Source: Mycolicibacterium sp. MU0050 (GTDB lineage: Bacteria; Actinomycetota; Actinomycetes; Mycobacteriales; Mycobacteriaceae). From it: a DNA stretch of 64,000 nt. Location: assembly GCF_963378085.1 (NCBI RefSeq), contig NZ_OY726395.1, positions 1,922,001 to 1,986,000 of the forward strand, read 5' to 3'. The position numbers were made by a program, and so were the translations under genes. Position 1 is the stretch's first letter. Every line of letters starts with the position of its first letter. The notes under the pieces are model-generated. The model was not told where the DNA came from and did not search any database. It saw only the letters and a list, made by a program, of their open reading frames with translations. Below, piece after piece: positions 44,267 through 53,644 of this stretch.

Positions 44267-45646
44267 TTACTGCACGCCGGGCAGGTCCAGCACCAGCCGG
44301 GCCCCGCCCAGCGGGCTCTTGTCGAGGCGGGCGGTGCCCCCGTGCACCTCGGCCTGCTGCGCGACCAACGCCAGCCCCAGGCCCGACCCGGACCGCGAGG
44401 CCGTCGACCCCCGGGAGAACCGTTCGAAGACCTCGGTGCGTTCGGCCTCCGGTACCCCGGAACCGTTGTCGTCGACCGTGATCTGCACGCCGGTGGCCGA
44501 GCTGGTGGCGTCGAGGCGCACCTCGGTGGCCCCGCCGTGCTTGACGGCGTTGGCGATGGCGTTGTCGATGACCAGCCGCAGCCCGGCCGGCAACCCGACC
44601 ATCAGCACCGTCGTGGTGGCCGCCAGCGACACCGTCAGGTCCGGGTAGCTGCGCTCCGCGTCGTGGGCGGCGCGGTCCAGGATCTCGGTGATGTCGCACG
44701 GCACGAAGTCGTCGGCCGTGGTCAGCTGGCCCTGGGCCAGGCGCTCCAGCGCCCACAGCGTGGTCTCGATGCGGCTCTGCGTGCGCATCACGTCGCCGAT
44801 GAGCTCCTGGCGGGCCTCGGCGGGCATGTCCAGGGTGGACAGCACCTCCAGGTTGGTCCGCATCGCGGTCAGCGGGGTGCGCAGCTCGTGGGAGGCGGCG
44901 GCGGCGAAGTCGCGCGCCGACTCCAGGGCGGCCTTGGTGCGTTCCTGCTCCTTGCCGATCCGGTCGAGCATGCCCTCGACCGCCTCACCGATCTCGACGG
45001 CCTCCCACACGCCGCGCACCTGCACCTCGTCGGGCGTGGACTGCGCGTTGATGGCGCGGGCCTGCTGCGCCAGCCGGCGGAACGGGGTGATCATCACCAG
45101 CGAGATGACCCAGCCGACCACCAGCGTGGTGAGGATCAGGCTGGTGCAGATGATGGTGACGCGCATGTGCAGCGCGTTGATCCGGTCCTGGGTTTCCTGC
45201 AGCGGGGACCCCAGGGCAATCGAGGCCGGGCCCACTTGGAAGGTCCGCACCCGGTAGTCGACGCCGTCGATGGTGGTGTTGGTGTAGCCGTCCTCGAACT
45301 TCGGCAGCACGACATCGCTGGGCGTGGAGACGGTCACCCGCCCGATGCGCGCGGTGCGCACCAGGTTGCCGTCCTCGAACTGCTGCTCGGCCGAGGCCGG
45401 CGGGGGCGCCGCCAGGATGTTGCTGAAGTCGCCGAGGCTGCTCACCGAGTCGAGACGCCGGTCCAGCTGGCTGTACTGATCGTTGATGATGCCGAACCAG
45501 ACCCATCCGCCGATCACCAGAATGGTGCCGATCACGCCGGCCATGGCCACGATGACGATGGCGCGCAGCGACAACAGCCGCTTCGGGAGCCGGAAGAGCC
45601 AATGCAGGATGCCCTTGGATTCGGCCGGCGGGGTCGCTGTGCTCAT
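44267..45646 (-). CDS. Sensor histidine kinase, PrrB-like
   Basis: 459 residues. TM1 (AIVIVAMAGVIGTILVIGGWVW), an extracellular sensor region to about 165, TM2 (VTIICTSLILTTLVVGWVISLVM), a HAMP-like linker (PFRRLAQQARAINAQ), the H-box SARDFAAAASHELRTPLTAMR, and ATPase boxes NAIANAVKHGG (N), DDNGSGVPEAE (G1) and GSGLGLALVAQQ (G2). The catalytic half closely matches recalled M. tuberculosis PrrB. No response regulator gene is adjacent, whereas prrA normally precedes prrB, so it may be an orphan paralogue. Confidence 0.92.
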   Translation of the reverse strand: MSTATPPAESKGILHWLFRLPKRLLSLRAIVIVAMAGVIGTILVIGGWVWFGIINDQYSQLDRRLDSVSSLGDFSNILAAPPPASAEQQFEDGNLVRTARIGRVTVSTPSDVVLPKFEDGYTNTTIDGVDYRVRTFQVGPASIALGSPLQETQDRINALHMRVTIICTSLILTTLVVGWVISLVMITPFRRLAQQARAINAQSTPDEVQVRGVWEAVEIGEAVEGMLDRIGKEQERTKAALESARDFAAAASHELRTPLTAMRTNLEVLSTLDMPAEARQELIGDVMRTQSRIETTLWALERLAQGQLTTADDFVPCDITEILDRAAHDAERSYPDLTVSLAATTTVLMVGLPAGLRLVIDNAIANAVKHGGATEVRLDATSSATGVQITVDDNGSGVPEAERTEVFERFSRGSTASRSGSGLGLALVAQQAEVHGGTARLDKSPLGGARLVLDLPGVQ

Positions 45647-45751
45647 GCTGCCCCATCTTGCCCCACCCCGATTCCGCCCAATCTCACCTTCGGGCCGGTT
45701 TGTGCGAGTGGTTTCCGGCGCAATGTCGGTTTCGGCGTCACCGGCGCGCCG

Positions 45752-46105
45752 TCAGGCGTGGACGTTGCGCTGACCGACCGCGTTGCGCAGCCCCGAGCAG
45801 CCCACGCAGCCCACACAGCCGACGCAGTCGGTACAGCGGGCGCAGCCCAGGCACGCCACACATCTGCGGCAGGCGAAACAGCCGACGCACCCGATGCAGG
45901 CGATGACGAAGAAGGACAGCGTGGTCATGGCGCTGGCGACGACGGCGGCGCTGCTGGCGGTCGCCACCGAACCGGCGACGCCGGCGCTGGTGACGGTCGC
46001 GACGGAGCCCGCGATCCCCGCGCTGCGGGCGGTGGCCACCGAGCCCGCCACCGCCGCACTGGCCTCGACGGCCGAGGAGCGGACCACACCTTTGGACGCC
46101 GGCAT
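45752..46105 (-). CDS. Cysteine-every-third-residue protein
   Basis: 117 residues. Residues 17-52 are three 12-residue repeats of the form A-x-x-AGSVAT-x-x-S. A hydrophobic stretch (TTLSFFVIA) leads into 12 cysteines at exact 3-residue spacing (residues 70 to 103, C-x-x-C throughout, with small residues such as VG, FA, TD between). It ends LRNAVGQRNVHA. The strict spacing suggests a metal-binding or disulfide-rich solenoid. No family is recognised. Met60 (base 45928) is an alternative start giving 58 residues and keeping all cysteines. It lies 14 bp after the SDR gene. Confidence 0.55.
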   Translation of the reverse strand: MPASKGVVRSSAVEASAAVAGSVATARSAGIAGSVATVTSAGVAGSVATASSAAVVASAMTTLSFFVIACIGCVGCFACRRCVACLGCARCTDCVGCVGCVGCSGLRNAVGQRNVHA

Positions 46106-46119
46106 GTGCTCGAGGCTAC

Positions 46120-46869
46120 TCAGCCGGCGCCCTTTCCGTTGTCGACTCGGTAGACCGAACCGTGGATGGCGGCGGCGTCGTCACTGGCCAGAAACGCGAT
46201 GGCCTTGGCCACATCGACCGGGTCCATCATTCCCCGCGGCGCCGCGATGCGCATGATCAGATTCCAGTCCGCGTTCTCCGGCGCGGCGAACTCGCTGACC
46301 TGCGGCGTCGACATCCCGCCCGGGCAGACGACGTTGACCCGCAGCCGCTCGGCGCTGAACTCCACGGCCAGCGCGCGGGTCAGACCGACGATGCCGTGCT
46401 TGGCGGCGCAGTACCCCGACGAATACACCTCGCCCTCCAGACCCGCGACCGACGACACGTTGACGATGTTGCCCCCGACCGCCAACAGGTGCGGCAGCGC
46501 GGCCCGGCACAGATGGAACGGCCCGGTCAGGTTGACCGCGAGGTCGTCGTCCCACTGCTGGTCGGTGACCTCCAGGGTGTGCCGCATCTGGTGATACCCG
46601 GCGGCGTTCACCAGCACGTCGAGGCGGCCGAACTCGGCGACCGCCCGCTCGACGGCCTCGCGGCAGGCCTGCGGGCGGGCGATGTCGAACGCCGCGAACC
46701 TGCCACCCGGCACCTCCGCGAAGACGGCGGCCATCCGGTCGGTGTCACGGGCGATGCCGAACACGGTGGCACCACGCTCGGCGAACAGCTTCGCCGTCGC
46801 CGCACCGAGTCCCGACGAGACGCCGGTGATGAGAGCAACCTTGCCGGCCAGCGGCTGATATGAAGTCAT
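46120..46869 (-). CDS. Short-chain dehydrogenase/reductase
   Basis: 249 residues. NAD(P)-binding GVSSGLGAATAKLFAERG, the NAG-like NAAGYHQM motif, catalytic Ser in VSSVAGLEGE, and YCAAKHG (Tyr-x3-Lys). The C-terminal SDDAAAIHGSVYRVDNGKGAG matches classical SDRs. Its start is 12 bp after the dppD stop, so it may be the last reader of the dpp operon. Substrate unknown. Confidence 0.92.
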   Translation of the reverse strand: MTSYQPLAGKVALITGVSSGLGAATAKLFAERGATVFGIARDTDRMAAVFAEVPGGRFAAFDIARPQACREAVERAVAEFGRLDVLVNAAGYHQMRHTLEVTDQQWDDDLAVNLTGPFHLCRAALPHLLAVGGNIVNVSSVAGLEGEVYSSGYCAAKHGIVGLTRALAVEFSAERLRVNVVCPGGMSTPQVSEFAAPENADWNLIMRIAAPRGMMDPVDVAKAIAFLASDDAAAIHGSVYRVDNGKGAG

Positions 46870-46881
46870 CGCTGCACCTTC

Positions 46882-48480
46882 TCACGCCGCGTTTCCGCCG
46901 CGCGGGCGCGCGGGCGGAACGGCCGCCAGCAGCGCGCGGGTGTACTCGTCCTCGGGGTGGGCGAACAGCTCCTCGGCCGGGCGATACTCCACGGCCCGCC
47001 CGTCGCGCAGCACCAGGACGTCGTGGCTCATGCGCCGCACGACCGCCAGATCGTGCGCGATGAACAGGTAGGTCAGTCCCAGTTTGTGCTGCAGGTCGGT
47101 CAGCAGATCCAGCACCGTGTTCTGCACCGACACGTCGAGCGAGGCCGTCGACTCGTCGAGGATCAACAGTTCGGGCTCGACGGCCACGGCCCTGGCGATG
47201 CAGACCCGCTGGCGTTGTCCACCGGAGAGTTCGTGGGGGTAGCGCGCGGCGAATTCCGGTGTGAGCCCGACGAGTTCGAGCAGCTCGGCGACCCGGGCGG
47301 CGCGGCTGCGTCTGCCGTCGGCGAGCCGGTGGGACCGCAGAGGCTCGGCGACGGCCGCTTCGACCGTCTGGCGGGGGTTCAGCGCCGAGAACGGGTCCTG
47401 GAACACCAGGCTGATCCGGCGCCGCATCGACTTGTCGGCGACGTCGACGCCGTCGAGGGTCGCCCTGCCGGCCGCGGGGCGCACCAGCGTGGTCAGCGCT
47501 GCGGCCACCGTCGACTTGCCCGACCCGGATTCGCCGACCAGCCCCAGGGTGGTGCCGCGGCGAATCTGAAACGAAAGATCCTGTACGGCAGCGACGGTGG
47601 AGCGACCCCGGGGGCTGTCGACGCTGAACGTGACGTCGAGCCCGGCGACGTCGAGCAGCACCGGTGCCGCCGCTACGCTGGGCGGCCCGCCGACGTCGAT
47701 CTGCGGCCGGGCCTCGAGAAGCTCACGGGTGTAGGGCTGCTGCGGGTTGTCGAACACCTCGAGGACGGGCGCCTGCTCCACCGCCCGGCCGGCCTGCAAC
47801 ACGGTCACGTCGTCGGCGACCTGACCGATCACGCCGAGGTCATGGCTGATCCACACCACCGCGGTGCCGAAGTCGCGTTGCAGATCCCGCACCAGGTCGA
47901 TGATCTGGGCCTGGGTGGTCACGTCCAGGGCGGTGGTGGGCTCGTCGGCGATCAGCAGTTCCGGGTCGCAGGCCAGCGCGATCGCGATCATCACCCGCTG
48001 GCGCTGCCCGCCGGAGAGCTGATGCGGGTAGGACCGCAGCCGCGCCGACGGGTCCGGCAATCCGACGGCCGCCAACAGCTCCGCCGCGCGCGAGCGGGCC
48101 GACCGCCGGGTCGAATTGCGGTGTACCTGCAGTGATTCGGTGATCTGCTGTTCGAGTGTGAGCAACGGGTTCAGCGACGTTCCGGGGTCCTGGAACACGA
48201 AACCGATGCGGCCGCCGTGCACGCCGCGCAAGACCCGCGCCGAGGCCCCGACGAGCTCGGTTTCCGCAGCGCCGCCCAGGACGCTGCGGCCGCTGACAGC
48301 GGCGCCGGGGGCGTCGAGCAGCCCGGTCGCGGCCAGCACGGTCATGGACTTGCCGGAGCCGGATTCGCCGACGATGCCCAGGGTTTGGTCCCGCTCGACG
48401 CGAAAGGACACCCCGTCGACGATCTGCCGGGCGCCGATGCGCACCCGCAGGTCGGTGACCTCGAGCACGGCCGCGGTCAT
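46882..48480 (-). CDS. dppD: Dipeptide ABC importer ATPase, two NBDs in one chain
   Basis: 532 residues: two complete nucleotide-binding domains. NBD1 has [24 protein letters not shown] and [15 protein letters not shown]2 has [24 protein letters not shown] and [12 protein letters not shown]. The size and fusion match mycobacterial DppD. It energises the permeases encoded just upstream. ATG 48480 overlaps the permease stop by 4 bp. Confidence 0.93.
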   Translation of the reverse strand: MTAAVLEVTDLRVRIGARQIVDGVSFRVERDQTLGIVGESGSGKSMTVLAATGLLDAPGAAVSGRSVLGGAAETELVGASARVLRGVHGGRIGFVFQDPGTSLNPLLTLEQQITESLQVHRNSTRRSARSRAAELLAAVGLPDPSARLRSYPHQLSGGQRQRVMIAIALACDPELLIADEPTTALDVTTQAQIIDLVRDLQRDFGTAVVWISHDLGVIGQVADDVTVLQAGRAVEQAPVLEVFDNPQQPYTRELLEARPQIDVGGPPSVAAAPVLLDVAGLDVTFSVDSPRGRSTVAAVQDLSFQIRRGTTLGLVGESGSGKSTVAAALTTLVRPAAGRATLDGVDVADKSMRRRISLVFQDPFSALNPRQTVEAAVAEPLRSHRLADGRRSRAARVAELLELVGLTPEFAARYPHELSGGQRQRVCIARAVAVEPELLILDESTASLDVSVQNTVLDLLTDLQHKLGLTYLFIAHDLAVVRRMSHDVLVLRDGRAVEYRPAEELFAHPEDEYTRALLAAVPPARPRGGNAA

Positions 48481-49349
48481 CGGGCCCGCCCCGCCCGCCG
48501 GGCCTCGATCAGGGTGCGCTGCTTGGGGTCCAGCACGTCACGCAGGCCGTCGCCGAGCAGATTGAACGCCAGCACGATGACGAAGATCGCCGCGCCGGGG
48601 AAGACCGCCATCCACCACGCCATGGTCACGAAACCCTGTGAGTCGTAGATCATCCGGCCCAGCGACGGCTGCGGCGGCTGGATGCCGAGCCCCAGGAACG
48701 ACAACGCCGCCTCCGACAGCGTCGCGAACGCCAGCGACAGCGAGGTCTGCACGATCAACGGACCCGAGATGTTCGGCAACACATGGTGGCTCAGGATGAA
48801 CAGGTCGCCGGTGCCCATCGTCCGGGAGGCGGCGACATACGGTTCGGTGCGCACAGCCAGGGTGCTGGCCCGGGCGACGCGCGCGAAGATCGGGGTGAAC
48901 ACGATGCCGATGGCCAGCGTGGTCGTGGTGACGCCGGGCCCCAGGATCGCGACCACGGCCAGCGCCAGCAACAGCACCGGGAACGCGAACATCACGTCGA
49001 CGATGCGCATCAGCACCGAGTCCAGCCAGCCGCCGCGGTAGCCGGCCAGCAGACCGACCGCCACCCCGACGACGGCGGCGAAGGAGACGCTGATGACCGC
49101 GATGCGCATCGACGCCTGGACGGCCACCAGCACCCGGGACAACACGTCGCGGCCCAGTTCGTCGGTGCCGAACCAGTGCTGCGGGCTGGGACCCTGCAGC
49201 GCGTCGGGCACATTGATGTCGTTGACGCCGTAGGGTGCCAGCGCGCCGGCGGCCACCACGATCACGGCGACGACCAGAAGTACGCCGGCGCTGAGCGCGG
49301 TGATCGGGTTGGTCAGCAGCAGGCGCCACCGCGACATCCGGGAATTCAT
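48477..49349 (-). CDS. dppC: Dipeptide ABC importer permease DppC-like
   Basis: 290 residues from ATG 49349. N-terminal OppC_N segment (LLLTNPITALSAGVLLVVAVIVVAAGALAPYGVNDINVPDALQGPSPQHWFGTDELGRDVLSR) and six TM helices. The EAA loop EPYVAASRTMGTGDLFILSHHVLPN contacts the ATPase. Overlaps dppB by 4 bp (ATGA) and dppD by 4 bp. Confidence 0.92.
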   Translation of the reverse strand: MNSRMSRWRLLLTNPITALSAGVLLVVAVIVVAAGALAPYGVNDINVPDALQGPSPQHWFGTDELGRDVLSRVLVAVQASMRIAVISVSFAAVVGVAVGLLAGYRGGWLDSVLMRIVDVMFAFPVLLLALAVVAILGPGVTTTTLAIGIVFTPIFARVARASTLAVRTEPYVAASRTMGTGDLFILSHHVLPNISGPLIVQTSLSLAFATLSEAALSFLGLGIQPPQPSLGRMIYDSQGFVTMAWWMAVFPGAAIFVIVLAFNLLGDGLRDVLDPKQRTLIEARRAGRAR

Positions 49350-50299
49350 GACAGCCGGATCCTCGGGTCCACCACGGCGTACAGCACGTCGACCAGCAGG
49401 TTGATGAGCAGGAACAGCACCGCGATCAGCAGCACCGCGCCCTGGATCAGCGGGTAGTCGCGTGCGGAGACGGCATTGAACACCAGCCGGCCCAGACCCG
49501 GCCAGGCGAACACCACCTCGACGACGATCACCCCGCCCAGGATGGTGGCGAGCTGGATGCCGGTGATGGTGAGCACCGGCACCAGCGCGTTGCGCATGAT
49601 GTGCCGCGTCGTGACGACCCTGGGCGGCAGTCCCTTCGAGCGCGCCGTGCGCACATAACCCATCGCGGCGACCTCCAGCACCGCCGAGCGCACGTACCGG
49701 GTCATGATGGCGCCGGCGACCAGTCCCACCGTCAGCCCGGGCAGCACGATGTGTCGCAGCCAGCCGGCCGGGTCCTCGAACAGCGGCCGGTAACCGGACG
49801 TGGGCAACCACCCCAGCGTCGTCGAGAACAACCCGATCAGCAGGATGCCCATCCAGAAGTCCGGCACGGACACCCCGAATTGGCTTGTCACCCTGATGAT
49901 CCCGTCGCTGAGCCGCCCCTCGCGCAGCGCGGAGAACACGCCCAGGGGCAGCGCGATGAGCAGCGCGATCAGGATGCCGACCAGGCCCAGCGACACCGTG
50001 GCCGGGAGCCGCTCGAGCAGCGTCACCGTCACCGGATCGCCGTTGCGGAAACTGACGCCGAGGTCGCCGCGGACCGCCGAACCGAGGTAGCCGAAGAACT
50101 GCTCGAACAACGGACGGTCCAGGCCGCTGGCCGCCCGCAGCGCCTCGTAGGCCTCCGGTGTGTAGCGGGTGCCCAGCGCGATGCGGACCGGATCGCCGGG
50201 CACCAGGTGTACCAGCGCGAAGACCAGGATCAGCACGCCGAGCAGCACGACCAGCGAGTGCAGGACCCGCCGCGCCAAAAACCCCATCAGCGGTGTCAT
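49346..50299 (-). CDS. dppB: Dipeptide ABC importer permease DppB-like
   Basis: 317 residues. FLARRVLHSLVVLLGVLILVFALVHLVPGDPVRIALG is the DppB N-terminal TM and motif; six TM helices and the EAA loop GYVRTARSKGLPPRVVTTRHIMRNALVPV follow. It overlaps dppA by 4 bp. Order A, B, C, D equals that of the M. tuberculosis dpp locus. Confidence 0.92.
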   Translation of the reverse strand: MTPLMGFLARRVLHSLVVLLGVLILVFALVHLVPGDPVRIALGTRYTPEAYEALRAASGLDRPLFEQFFGYLGSAVRGDLGVSFRNGDPVTVTLLERLPATVSLGLVGILIALLIALPLGVFSALREGRLSDGIIRVTSQFGVSVPDFWMGILLIGLFSTTLGWLPTSGYRPLFEDPAGWLRHIVLPGLTVGLVAGAIMTRYVRSAVLEVAAMGYVRTARSKGLPPRVVTTRHIMRNALVPVLTITGIQLATILGGVIVVEVVFAWPGLGRLVFNAVSARDYPLIQGAVLLIAVLFLLINLLVDVLYAVVDPRIRLS

Positions 50300-51819
50300 G
50301 CGGCCCCGAACCGCGCGCCGCGGAACCGGACCGCGCCGTCGCGGCGGGCGTCATAGCCGCTCAGGTCGGGGTTCCAGGCCTGGATGACCGACGGGTTGTA
50401 CAGGTAGATGTAGCTGACCTCGTCGGCGATCCGGGTGGCCGCCCGCGCGTAGAGCTGCCGGCGCAGCGCCGGGTCGGTCTCCACCCGTCCCGCGTCCAGC
50501 AGGCGGTCCACCTCGGGATCGGAGAATTTCTGGGCGTTGCTGGTGCCGTCGGTGTGGTGCTGGGCGTAGTAGAAGTCGTCGGGATCGATGTTGCCCAGCC
50601 AGCCCATCATCAGCATGTCGAAGTTGCCGTTGTTCTGCTCGTCGAGCCAGGTGGCGAAGTCGACGGTGCGAATGCGGACGGTGAAGCCCAATGGGGCGAG
50701 GTTGTCGGCGATGATCTGCGCCGCGGTGATGGTTTCCGGGTACTCGTTGGTGACCAGCATGTCCAGCTCGCCCGGCTCGACACCGCTGTCCTGCAGGAGT
50801 TTTCGGGATTCCTCGAGGTCGAACCGATACCGGTCGTAGGGGGTGTGCCAGGGATTGCCCGCCGGGATGGCCAACTGGTTGGCCGTGGCGGTGCCGTAGC
50901 TGGTGGCGGTGACGATCGACTCGCGGTCGATGCCGTAAGCGATGGCCCGCCGCACCCGCACATCGGCCCACGGTTCGCGGGCCTGGTTCAGCGCCAGATA
51001 CCAGTAGTCGTTGCTGGGCGTGACCTCCAGCCGGATCGAGCTGTCGTCGCGCAGTTGGGCCACCCGCTGGGTGGGAACCGAGTCGGTCCAATCGATTTCG
51101 CCGGCCTGCAGCGCCGACAGTGCGGTGGAGGGCTCGGAGATGAACCGGTAGGTGACCCCGGAGAGCTGTGGGGCCCCGCCCCAGTAGCCGGGGTTGGCGG
51201 TCAGGGTGATCGAATCGCCGCTCCTGGCGCCGGCGAACGCGAACGGGCCGGTGCCGACGGGATGGGTGGCGATCGCGCCCGACTCGACGTTTTCGCGCTG
51301 CACGATCGCCATGCCCTTGAAGCCGCCGAGGTTGGTCAGCAGGTTCGGGGTCGGCCGGCTGAGGTTGACGACGACGGTGGCGGGGTCGGGGGCCAGCACC
51401 TCGGTGACGGCGGCGAACTTGTCGACATTGGCCAGCTTTTCGTCGATGATCCGGCGGTAGGAGTACACGACGTCCTCGGCGCGCAGCGGGGTGCCGTCGT
51501 GGAACGTCACGCCCGGACGCAGGTGGAACGTCCAACTCAGTTGGTCCGGCGCGGTCTCCCACGACTGCGCGAGCGCGGGCCGCATCTGCAGGTCGGCGTC
51601 GGGTTCGACCAGGGTGTCGAACACGTTCTCGAGCACCTCGAAGGCGAAGTAGGCGGTGGTCCGGTGCGGGTCGAGTTGGTCGGGCTCCCCGGCGATTCCG
51701 GCGATGAGATTGGTGGACGCGCCGGCGCCGAGGTCGACGCGGTCACCGGTGGCACACGAGGTCAGCAGCAGGACCAGAGCAGCGCAGAGCGCGACCGCTC
51801 GTCGCCCCATCCTCATCAC
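50296..51819 (-). CDS. dppA: Dipeptide-binding lipoprotein DppA-like
   Basis: 507 residues, a family 5 solute-binding protein. Lipoprotein signal RRAVALCAALVLLLTSC with lipobox LTSC. PDQLDPHRTTAYFAFEVLENVFDTLV, RPALAQSWETAPDQLSWTFHLRPGVTFHDGTPLRAEDVVYSYRRI and WADVRVRRAIAYGIDRESIV are typical SBP_bac_5 segments. It captures peptides (or heme, reported for mycobacterial Dpp) outside the membrane. Starts at GTG 51819, ATG 51816 or ATG 51810 all keep the signal. Confidence 0.93.
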   Translation of the reverse strand: MMRMGRRAVALCAALVLLLTSCATGDRVDLGAGASTNLIAGIAGEPDQLDPHRTTAYFAFEVLENVFDTLVEPDADLQMRPALAQSWETAPDQLSWTFHLRPGVTFHDGTPLRAEDVVYSYRRIIDEKLANVDKFAAVTEVLAPDPATVVVNLSRPTPNLLTNLGGFKGMAIVQRENVESGAIATHPVGTGPFAFAGARSGDSITLTANPGYWGGAPQLSGVTYRFISEPSTALSALQAGEIDWTDSVPTQRVAQLRDDSSIRLEVTPSNDYWYLALNQAREPWADVRVRRAIAYGIDRESIVTATSYGTATANQLAIPAGNPWHTPYDRYRFDLEESRKLLQDSGVEPGELDMLVTNEYPETITAAQIIADNLAPLGFTVRIRTVDFATWLDEQNNGNFDMLMMGWLGNIDPDDFYYAQHHTDGTSNAQKFSDPEVDRLLDAGRVETDPALRRQLYARAATRIADEVSYIYLYNPSVIQAWNPDLSGYDARRDGAVRFRGARFGAA

Positions 51820-51879
51820 CCGGCCTCACGGGTCGCTTCTTCGGCTGCCCGACAAGCCTGTACCCAAGGCCGGGAAGAA

Positions 51880-53256
51880 TCAACCCGCCGCGCGCTCGCT
51901 GGACGTCTCGGACTTGTCGTCCGACGTCGTCGCCGGGCCATCGTCGGTGGTGCGGGAGTCCGTGTCGCGCTCGAGCTTCCGCTGCGGCTTGGGTGCCAGC
52001 GCGCGCAACGCCTTCTTCAGATGGGAACCCGCTTTGCGGGTGGTCGAGGAGTCGCGGTCGGCCCCGGCCAACGCCGCCCGCCGCGCCTCGCGGCGGTCCT
52101 TCAGGCGCAACGCCGCGGAACGGTCGGACCGCTCAAGGTCCTGGGCGGGGTCCTGGGCGGGGGGCTGCTCGGCAGCCGCGGCCAGCGGCTGCGGCGCCTC
52201 GTCATCGGCATCGGCGGTCGGCGCCGAGTCCCCTTCCGGAGCACGGGCTTTCGAAATCCCACGACCGGTGGCCTCGGCGAGGTCCTCGGCGAGCTCGACC
52301 GGGTTGATCTTCGGGATCAGCTTGGCGCGGGTCGGCGCGCTGTAATCGGTTCTGTCGTAGCCGGTTTCCACCAGCACCCGCAGCGGCTCGTTGACCGCGG
52401 CCAGGATGGGCTCGGGCACGATGCCGTCGAACGGGCGCAGCAGCGGGAGCCGGTCGGTGGGAATGAGGTAGTAGGTGGTGTCGCCGCGCTGCTGGTAGTA
52501 GGCGCCCTCGACCGCCTCGATCGCCTCGAGTTGCGCGGCGAGATCCTCGACCCGCTGCGTCGGACCGTGCAGATAGACGATGCCGGCCACCGCATTCGCC
52601 GTGGCCAACAGGTTCAGCGGATAGGTGGGGAAGTCCGACCACCCGCTGTATTGGCGGGCGATGTCGAGGGTGAGGTCACCGTTGTCGGGGGTGGCCCCGC
52701 TGAAGGTGACGTCGAGGACCGGGATCTTGAGGCCGGCGAAGCGGGCCAGGACGCCGCCGTTGGGACGGTTCGGGTTCTCGACCAGCACGAACGTCGCGCC
52801 GGTGTCGGGATGCTCACCCTTGTATTTCGAGGCGGCCACCGCGCCCTGGGAGAACGCGAAAACCACGTCTCCGGCCCCGATGTGCTCCTGGCCCAGCAGG
52901 GCGGCACCCTGCGCCACCGACGCGTCCCACTTGAGGTCGTCGAAGCCGCCGCGCGACACCGGCCAGAACCCGGCGTTGTAGTCGATCTTGCGGGGGTCGT
53001 CGTCAAGCGCCGCGGTCCCGGTCCCGGCGAACACCCGGTCCATGAAGGCGGTGAACTCGGCGTCGGTGGGCTCGTCGCCGATGTTGGTCCCGCGCAGGTA
53101 GTACGTCTGGGCCAGCAAGTCCGGGCTGGCCGCCAGAGTGGGCGTCAGCCCGACCACGGTTGCGGTGACGCCCGCCGCGGCGACCACCGACGCGGTTGCT
53201 CCCGCCGACCACCGACGGTCGCGCTGGGCGCGATGTCGACCCACAGATTTCCCCAC
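51880..53256 (-). CDS. PE-PPE-domain alpha/beta hydrolase without a PE/PPE head
   Basis: 458 residues from GTG 53256; a TTG at 53280 is less likely. An N-terminal signal or TM region (ASVVAAAGVTATVVGLTPTLAA) precedes the PE-PPE domain (PF08237): YYLRGTNIGDEPTDAEFTAFMDRVF, nucleophile elbow VVFAFSQGAVAASKYKG, then FVLVENPNRPNGGVLARF and TYYLIPTDRLPLLRPFDGIVPEPILAAVNEPLRVLVETGYDR. The last 130 residues are charged and disordered. Such proteins are serine esterases acting on lipids in the envelope. Confidence 0.88.
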   Translation of the reverse strand: MGKSVGRHRAQRDRRWSAGATASVVAAAGVTATVVGLTPTLAASPDLLAQTYYLRGTNIGDEPTDAEFTAFMDRVFAGTGTAALDDDPRKIDYNAGFWPVSRGGFDDLKWDASVAQGAALLGQEHIGAGDVVFAFSQGAVAASKYKGEHPDTGATFVLVENPNRPNGGVLARFAGLKIPVLDVTFSGATPDNGDLTLDIARQYSGWSDFPTYPLNLLATANAVAGIVYLHGPTQRVEDLAAQLEAIEAVEGAYYQQRGDTTYYLIPTDRLPLLRPFDGIVPEPILAAVNEPLRVLVETGYDRTDYSAPTRAKLIPKINPVELAEDLAEATGRGISKARAPEGDSAPTADADDEAPQPLAAAAEQPPAQDPAQDLERSDRSAALRLKDRREARRAALAGADRDSSTTRKAGSHLKKALRALAPKPQRKLERDTDSRTTDDGPATTSDDKSETSSERAAG

Positions 53257-53329
53257 CCCGGAACCCCCACAGCTGCACAACAGCGAACGGGCGAAATCCT
53301 ACGGCACCCTTTGCTGAATCCGCATCCGA

Positions 53330-53557
53330 TCACTGGATTGTGGGCACGCCACCCGTCACGGGCAACACCAGACCCGAATCCTGATCGCAGTCCGGGCCCC
53401 CGTTGCCGGTGTAACAGTCGCTCTGGGAGCAACCCTGACCGAGCTGCCGACAGTCCTCGTCGGGCGTGGCCGCCGCGGTGATGACGAAGAGGATCGCGAG
53501 CGGGGCCAGTAGACCGCCGGACCCGGCAACTGCGCGACGAACTGTGGATCTCTGCAT
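53330..53557 (-). CDS. Small exported Cys-rich protein
   Basis: 75 residues. N-terminal signal or TM anchor (GGLLAPLAILFVITAAATPDE), then a short chain with four cysteines (DCRQLGQGCSQSDCYTGNGGPDC) in likely two disulfides. No family recognised. GAGGAG-like ribosome site about 8 nt before the ATG. Short length limits confidence. Confidence 0.55.
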   Translation of the reverse strand: MQRSTVRRAVAGSGGLLAPLAILFVITAAATPDEDCRQLGQGCSQSDCYTGNGGPDCDQDSGLVLPVTGGVPTIQ

Positions 53558-53644
53558 GGCTGGCTCCTCAGTTGCGTCCAGGCTACTCCCGGCAACCTGC
53601 GCAGATGCCGGTTTGTGCCATTTGCCGCAGCGGGCGCGGGCGGC

